Positions 57,836 to 64,000 of a DNA stretch of 64,000 nucleotides are shown piece by piece. The notes beneath the pieces were generated by a model that did no database searches, was not told the origin of the DNA, and was given only the letters and a program-made list of their open reading frames with translations. The first letter of the stretch is position 1. The number at the start of each line of letters is the position of its first letter. Both the position numbers and the translations under genes were made by a program. Source of the DNA: Heloderma charlesbogerti (lineage: Eukaryota > Chordata > Lepidosauria > Squamata > Helodermatidae); assembly GCA_026122225.1 (NCBI GenBank), contig JANEZZ010001492.1, positions 1,009,001 to 1,073,000 of the forward strand. Reading direction: 5' to 3'.

Positions 57836-57846
57836 CCACCTAGAGG
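57836..57846 (+). promoter_or_regulatory. Weak CTCF-like core
   Basis: CCACCTAGAGG matches a common CTCF core variant, but the 3' part (TTATGCA) does not extend the match. It lies in apparently unique intergenic sequence. Confidence 0.2.
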
Positions 57847-58293
57847 TTATGCAGCAGAAAAGCAGGAAAGGAAACACTCCTTGCGTAATGCTCAAATCTC
57901 AATTTTGCAACAAAACCGAAAGTAGATCCAGCGGATTAACTGCCGATTAACAGCCTCAGTGTGAGTTTTCATCAATGCCACAGAACATAAACTGGAAAGA
58001 TTTTGTTTGCTTGTAATAATTTTCTGTTTTGAAATATGGTGCCAGCTCTAGAGAAGATTTCAATTTATATTGCTATCATTTTAACATTCCAGTAATGCTG
58101 GCAATAAACTATAGCAGGGTCCAAGAAAGTACACTGCATACTATGCAAATCTGGTACGATACTTCTTTGTGATTCTCAGACGCGAATATATTGTCTAACA
58201 GTATAGAATGTGTTGTACAGGAAATATTTATGGCTCTCTCCAATGGAATTAGGACCTGATGAATTGTAGTATTATACTAGAGACACAGCTGTG

Positions 58294-58339
58294 ATGTGTG
58301 TGTGTGTGTGCACACACACACACACACACATATATATAT
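58294..58339. repeat. Palindromic (TG)n(CA)n(TA)n microsatellite
   Basis: About eight TG units run directly into ten CA units, so the tract is self-complementary, then TA repeats. Confidence 0.95.
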
Positions 58340-58914
58340 TCCACATACACCTTTATACTAAGGATGCACTATACAAGGGATACCACTTCAAAACATAAAA
58401 ATTTTACTGACATCATTCTCATATATTCGACATTCACAACCCACAAATGCCCATGCTGTAAATTTGCAAGTCACATTAATGTGGCAGTAAAATTTAGTGG
58501 TCTGAAAGCTGCACTTGTAAAATATTTATGAATACACATGATTGTCACAGGCAGAAATGGCTCCTCTGTCAGCTCCGTCTCCCTGCACATTCCCCTTGTG
58601 CTTGGTGCCCTCCCTCCCCAGGTTATAGCCCATCAAGTCCGCAGCACGTAAGCACAACATTATGCCAGAAAATCAACGAGTGAGCTGTTATTTTAGAGAA
58701 AAAGCATACAGCTGGTTCCACCACATGTAGGATTCATTAGGTGAGACGTGTGTGTGTGTGTTCCGCCTTATTCAAGATGGTTGGTTTTCTTCATTTCTGT
58801 TAAGTGCATTTCCTTGTAATGGCTCCACATCTAGTTTTTCATATATTTCTGTACATGCCCGTTCTCACAGCTCACTGCTTCTGTGAAGCCTTTGGGTTAA
58901 CAGGCTACAGCTGC

Positions 58915-58998
58915 AGTCTTATAACTCACTAGGAAGTAAGCCATATTGAATGCAATGGGTCTTACTTCTGAGTAAACATCCACAGAATTGTGCTGCAT
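58915..58998. mobile_element. Palindromic MITE (family C copy)
   Basis: AGTAAGCCATATTGAATGCA followed by ATGGGTCTTACTTCTGAG is the decayed AAGTAAGTCCCATTGA palindrome of 41066. Confidence 0.6.
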
Positions 58999-59162
58999 GT
59001 GCGTGTAATTGCATTTGCGCACATTCTTCCCCTCTTCCTCTAGCCTTTCCCTTTCTTCTCCCCTCCTTCTATTGTCTTCCTCACCCTTGAAATTTAGACT
59101 GGAAGCTCTTCAGGACAGGAGATTTATTTGCTTTGTTTTTTTGCTTGCATTACTCTGTAAAG

Positions 59163-59252
59163 CAGGTGTGGGGAATCCACAGCCTTACAGGTGTTGTTGG
59201 AATGAACATTGGCCATGCTGGCTGAAGCTGGAAGTTGGAGTCCAAGGCTCCC
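59163..59252. mobile_element. Decayed hAT-type palindrome (family A-like)
   Basis: CAGGTGTGGGGAATCCACAG, then ATTGGCCATGCTGGCTGAAG and GTTGGAGTCCAAGGC; the right end is lost. Confidence 0.45.
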
Positions 59253-59334
59253 TTTCTCAATGCTTAGCAGCAGAAAGCACTTATCTCCAGTCAGGGGGAG
59301 CCTTGGCAGAGGAGGTGGGAGCAGAGCGCCGGGA

Positions 59335-59705
59335 GGAAGTTGCTGAGTGATTCAGTCCTGCTTCCTTCTGAGCTTTGTCCTGCAGAGGCTTGTCCTGCTT
59401 ACTTCTGAGTAGTCATGCAGAGGTTTGTGTACCCATGTCTACTTGTGAGTAGACATGACGTTCATGCTTTCTTCTGGGTGGAAATGCTATTTGAAAGCGC
59501 TGCTGAGTGATTCAGTCTTGCTTCCTTCTGAGCTTTGTCCTGCTTCCTTCTGAGTAGGCATGTAGAGGCTTGATATTTGGGATGCTATTTGAAAGTGTTG
59601 CTGAGTGATTCAGTCCTGCTTACATCGCAGTAGACAAACAGAGGCGGGTCCTGCTTATTTGTGAGTAGACATACTGCTCATGCTTACTTCTCAGCAGACA
59701 TGCTT
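59335..59705. repeat. Degenerate tandem repeat of CTGCTTACTTCTGAGTAGAC-like units
   Basis: TCCTGCTT(A/C)CTTCTGAG and GAGTAGACATGCAGAGG variants recur about ten times in 370 bp. A longer block (GCTATTTGAAAG...GCTGAGTGATTCAGTC) occurs at about 59487 and 59584, with a partial match at 59340. The short unit resembles the inner arm of family C. Confidence 0.75.
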
Positions 59706-60393
59706 TACTATACACTGGTAGCAATTAGTAAGGTGGAGACTTATCCTGAGTGAATTTGTTATTTACTTGGAAAGTTACACATTTGTCCATGTGAGCTTTA
59801 ATACAAAATCTCAATTACTACATTATCTCCACCAATAGCTGAATATCCAAAAGTAGACATTTGAGAAGCGAGTGAACTTCCCCACATTAACTATGGGATA
59901 AGTTGGTCTTCTGGACACATGAGATCACAGCCCTTCACATTAACAGGCCGGTTTTCTCTCCTGTGGAGCAACTGTTGACCTCTCTATCTTCCCAACTGCA
60001 AAGGTAGACAATGCTGCTAATCTATGAAAGGCTGGAATAAGACAACACACAAATATCAGTCTTATTTTTATGAGATTCTCTTCTCTCTGGGCAGGCCCAT
60101 AAGTCTGAGCTACAGCAGAAGTATGTCTAATAAAGGAGAGAATGGATCCACTTTTCAAATAACACTCAATTGGGGCAACCCACCATAGAGCTTACTGGGA
60201 ATAATTCTAGTGGAATGTCTACATTTTACAGCCCACGCAATGTTATAGCTACTACAGCTTGGGCTCCACTTGCAGGTTATTGAACACTAAAATGAGGGCT
60301 TCAGAAATCAGGGACTCACTTCGCTCTGATGTCCCTTACTGTTTGGACACATTCGTTAAAATTTCTTTCCTCTAGGGGCTTAAAACTTGTTAT

Positions 60394-60801
60394 TAGGGAT
60401 GTTGGAGAAATCCACAACGTTCAGATTTCTCTGAATCCGACTTGAAGATTCACAGCGGACCAGCTTTTCCGGAGTCGCATGGATTCCCGACTTAGAGACT
60501 GGTGTTTTTACTTTCTGGAATGCTATGCAAATTTAGACATAGAAAATGCATAAAATAAAATAAAAAAACACTGGCTGAAAATGCACATTTCCCCCATAGG
60601 CTAAAGCATGAAAATGTGCATGGGGGGGGGGAATTTGCACATTTTGGGAAAGTTTTGCACATTTTCACAACTGCAATTCTGTGCAAATTTGGGGAATTGG
60701 AAAAAATCTGATTCGGTCAATGAGTGGACGACAGAATGAAAGGCACCTGATGATCTGTGAAATACAGACAGAAGGGATTTTACAAAATCCATACATCCCT
60801 A
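60394..60801. mobile_element. hAT-like MITE with unlike ends (family H), 408 bp
   Basis: Left end TAGGGATGTTGGAGAAATCC; right end, inverted, TAGGGATGTATGGATTTTGT. Flanks CTTGTTAT (60386-60393) and CTTTTTAT (60802-60809) agree 7 of 8. Confidence 0.75.
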
Positions 60802-62819
60802 CTTTTTATGTCCATTGGGACCCAAGCAGGATTGTGACCCTGGGGAGTGGGCTTAATTCTCACCCCATGTTCCTGACAAAAATCTCCCTCTTGTCTCCTA
60901 CCCCAAATCAGCCATTAGCCCCAAGAGAGGGAAGTTTCCATTTATGCCAATGGAAAGTTCCCTTCTGGGGCTAAAAGTACCTGGAGTGGGGTGGGGATTT
61001 TGTTAGAATCACAGCAGTGCAGGAGGTTATCTCCCTTTGCCATGCACTGCAACCTCAGTACTGCTCGGGCAGCCCTGTGGCTGCTTTAAAAAAAAGAAGT
61101 ACGTTAATTGCTTTCATGCAATTAACATAATGTGAAGTTCAACTCTCAGTCATTGTTTGCTGCCTGCACACATTACAGCGCTTTTGAAAAATCTGGATTT
61201 GAAATTCTGTAGACTGCCCTGGCTCTGGGATTCCTCTTTGTTCATAGCCACTGGTTCTCTCACATGCCAGTGTATCAGATATTTGGCTGCCTGCTTACAG
61301 ACAACTGAACATATTACACTGGATCTAGACTCAGTTAGCTGCACTTAGCTCCCATTGAAATAAGTAGGACTTGAATGATGACTATCATGTTCCATTGGTT
61401 TCAGTGGGTGCTAAGTTCAGCTAACTTACAACACAAATAGTAGGCACATCTACTTGAAGTCAATGGGACTTACACTCAGGTAAGTGTATGTTTAGGGCTG
61501 CAGCCTTAGTATGGATTCAACACATAGTGTCCATCACTGACCAGGGCATGATCCAGCTGAAGTTAGTCTAGTGAAAGCAATGGAATAGGACTTAGCCACT
61601 AACTGAAGTTCATGGATTTCAATGGACTGAATCCTGCCTTAGTCATACTTAAAATAGACCCACTGAAATCAATGGGACCAAAGTTAGTCACGACTAACAG
61701 GTCTGTGCTATGTATGACTATGTCTGGATCCAAGGCAATGAAACTTCACTGTAATTAACATGTGTGTATTTTCCGATGCTCCTAGCTCACTGCTAACTCT
61801 CACATTTATGGAAGGGGTGGCTTTCACAAATCTGAACAGAAGCTCTTCTACAAGGTTTCTTTGAAAATGCCATCTGGGAGGAATTAGGCAGCTATTCAGA
61901 CTGTGGCACTTCTACAGATGGTGAGGTGTAAATGTGTTTTACAGGAACTGTAGATTATGTTCCCGTGATGTATGCACTTTTATTAGGCTCTTGAACACCA
62001 GAATTCCAGAAACACAAGGGATGACAGAGAAAAGAAAAGAAAATGCCTTCTGAGCTTAAATTACAGCCATATCTAATGAACCGAGAGGTGCTTTCATTTT
62101 ACTTGGGCCTTTCTTTTCATCTCCTGCAGTTTAAATGGGCCTCATGATCATAACAGTAAATATAAGCTGCAAAGATATCCCAGGAGGTATCATTAGTCAC
62201 ATATTACATCCTTTTCTAATTTGTACACTAACTCTGTTGCAAGATTTCACAGGACTGCTGAAACCTCCGGAATTTCATGTTTCCCTCAGCAATCTACAAT
62301 AACCCCTTAGTCTGAACGACATGTATTATTTCCTCAGTGAACATGTGATGTCGATGGGTTACTAAAAGATTTATGGTAAGGAAGCCCAGAAGTTCTATTC
62401 CCAACTTAATTGAATACATCATTACTTTTGTTTCTTTAAAAAGGGTGTGTTGATGTATTGCACCCTCTCTATGCCTACACGCAGGCCCTCTGCAGAAAGC
62501 AAGCTTACTATATTATACGACAGAATGCAGATTTTGATAGAAAAGTTACGGGTGCTAAGAAGTGTGCTATAGAAAAAGTGTTTTAACACATAAATCATAA
62601 CACAAAATAAATCTGTACAGTAACAAAAGAATTTCATTTAAAACAATGTTGGCATTTTTACTGGTGAAAATGAGAGGCCTGTCCAAACTGCAAAGCAAAT
62701 AAATCTAAGTCTCACACTAGACATTATTATGTCAGACCCATTTGTTTAAACCCGATCACAAATAAGTTTGGAATAAAGTGGTGTGATTTGAAGAGCAAAA
62801 TAAAAGCGGGTACAAAACT

Positions 62820-63360
62820 TTCTCCCTTATTTTATTTTTTACTTTTCTATACCACCCAATAGCCAAAGGTCTCTGGCCGGTTCACAAAAATTAAAACTCT
62901 AAAATACAACATGATAAAATGTAATATAAAACCTTTACAAGTTTAAAACAGAATAAAACCAAAGTAAAAAACCAGCAGCAGGGTAAAGGTCTAAAAAATG
63001 CAACAACTGCACAATCCTATGCACTTTTAGAAAGAAAACATCCTACAACTCCCAGTTGTAGGGTTTTTTCCCATGCTGGCTGGGGAATGCTGGGAGTTCT
63101 GGGGGGGGGGGTTCCCCATGCTGGCTGGGGAATGCTGGGAGTTGTAGGCCTTTTTTTACATCTAAACATGCATAGGATTCCACCTTAAGACATTTAAAAA
63201 TAAAACTGAAGGACTAAAAAACCTGGGAAAATACAAATAAAAAAATATTCACCTGGTGCTGAAAGGCCACAGTGTAGGTGTCAGGGGAGCTTCTCTGGGG
63301 AGAGCATTCCAGTCAGGCTGCCATCACTGAAAAGGCTCTTCCTGTGGTTTATCTTATTGC
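62820..63360 (-). mobile_element. L2-like LINE 3' tail split by a palindromic MITE
   Basis: 62820-63000 (TTATTTTATTTTTTACTTTT, ACCACCCAATAGCCAAAGG) and 63188-63360 (CACCTGGTGCTGAAAGGCCA, GAGCATTCCAGTCAGGCTGC) are two parts of one inverted LINE tail. The MITE at 63007-63184 lies between them. Confidence 0.65.
63007..63184. mobile_element. Palindromic MITE (family B copy) with duplicated arm
   Basis: CTGCACAATCCTATGCACTT to CATGCATAGGATTCCACC. The CATGCTGGCTGGGGAATGCT arm appears twice, separated by a G run, so the palindrome was rearranged after or during insertion. Confidence 0.7.
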
Positions 63361-63753
63361 AGACCCATGCAATAACTCCCTTATTGGTTGCCCAGCCGAC
63401 TTCCAATACTGGGAGTAAGCTCAGATGTGGGGTGGGGGGTGGGGACAACAGACTGAAGAGGGGTAGGCCACAAAAACAGGGAGGATTCAGGGCACTTAAC
63501 CCCTTAATCAGCCCTCCTTTTGGGACAGAGCCAAGTTTTTAAAAAACAAGTCTGCCACTGTCCTATCTATTCTGAGCAATAGGTTAATAAGGAAACTGTT
63601 CCTTCTCTGAAATTGTTAAGCCCCCAAATAATTTATACCATAATAGTCCTATTAGAATCGTTGGCAGTATCAACAGAATATTTCCCTGCAGGGCAAACGT
63701 GTGTGGTGCTGGTTCATAGTCCTTTTGCTGCATTTTTTTCTGATCATCTGGTA

Positions 63754-63822
63754 CAGCCTTCCCCAACCGGTGCCCTCCAGATGTATTGACTTCAGCTCCC
63801 ATCATCCCCAGCCAGCATGCTG
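63754..63822. mobile_element. hAT-type palindromic MITE, left half (family A)
   Basis: CAGCCTTCCCCAACCGGTGC then CTCCCATCATCCCCAGCC; the inverted half is missing. Confidence 0.6.
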
Positions 63823-63906
63823 CCAAGTTAAGGATATTTGAGGTGTATTCAAAAGTAGTAAGAACATTCATGAGTGACTTCCAGATTTTCACTTCTTTTT
63901 CAAAAG

Positions 63907-64000
63907 CAGGGGTGGGAAACCTATGGCCCTCCAGATGTTATGGCTTAAACTCCTATGATTCCTCACCATTGGCTATGCAAACAGATACACATTTTCACAT
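63907..64000. mobile_element. hAT-type palindromic MITE cut by the window edge
   Basis: CAGGGGTGGGAAACCTATGG and CCCTCCAGATGTTATGGC start an element whose other end is outside the window. Confidence 0.5.

Larger units (their letters stand above)
31640..64000. other. Intergenic region upstream of SKAP2 (probable SKAP2-HOXA1 desert)
   Basis: No host exon was found over this 32 kb. Apart from the elements listed separately, 31660-32740, 34980-36080, 36210-36990, 37060-37520, 41160-41460, 41570-42040, 43250-45100, 45430-46370, 48600-49030, 49740-50860, 51090-51540, 51940-53500, 54050-54980, 57040-58900, 59710-60390, 60805-62820 and 63360-63750 hold no recognised gene, RNA or full repeat, though several have short repeat scraps. 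The gene order is established for other amniotes; its application here is inference. Confidence 0.6.

Noticed and set aside
31640..64000. A Hox exon or homeobox
   Set aside because: No homeodomain helix-3 motif (such as WFQNRRMK) appears in any frame I read; HOXA1 must lie farther right.

Overview
The window is vertebrate nuclear DNA, most likely from a squamate reptile (a lizard rather than a snake, less surely). I base this on the repeats: CR1/L3-like and L2-like LINE 3' ends, a BovB fragment, a tRNA-derived SINE, a Tc1 element and very many short palindromic DNA transposons. There is no operon-like gene packing. Long open frames are almost all transposon remains or chance.

Only one host gene can be supported. 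It is the 5' part of SKAP2 (Src kinase-associated phosphoprotein 2) on the minus strand. Coding exon 1 lies at 31004-31052, exon 2 at 20777-20882, exon 3 (26 bp) at 16605-16630 and exon 4 at 3090-3197. All splice sites are canonical and all reading phases join. Together they encode about 97 residues: the N-terminal helical dimerisation segment and the acidic linker before the PH domain. The PH and SH3 exons must lie left of position 1. A CpG-rich promoter covers about 30950-31640.

Layout: 1-3089 is intron 4 (partial); 3198-16604 intron 3; 16631-20776 intron 2; 20883-31003 intron 1; 31640-64000 is upstream intergenic DNA. In other amniotes the DNA upstream of SKAP2 is a gene-poor stretch leading to HOXA1, so the right half is probably the SKAP2-HOXA1 desert. 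No Hox exon is visible here.

The repeats are unusually readable. Many elements keep both ends and an 8-bp target duplication, the hAT signature: 1336-1461, 36093-36209, 46986-47302, 47701-48593, 49280-49450, 50865-51084, 55313-57026 and others. Another palindromic group with a CAATCCTAT terminus has TTA or TAA duplications. At 49031-49657 a SINE contains a hAT element that contains a second hAT element. A Tc1 element (37937-39599) has a transposase frame broken only by three stop codons.

The most unusual structures are an array of alternating hairpins with a period near 116 bp (47935-48392), a pair of about 183-bp inverted arms around a 0.8-kb centre (46371-47525), a tandem repeat of about 215 bp (53500-54050), and several non-repetitive AT-rich stretches that could be conserved enhancers. 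Everything was judged by eye; identities and family names need alignment to confirm.
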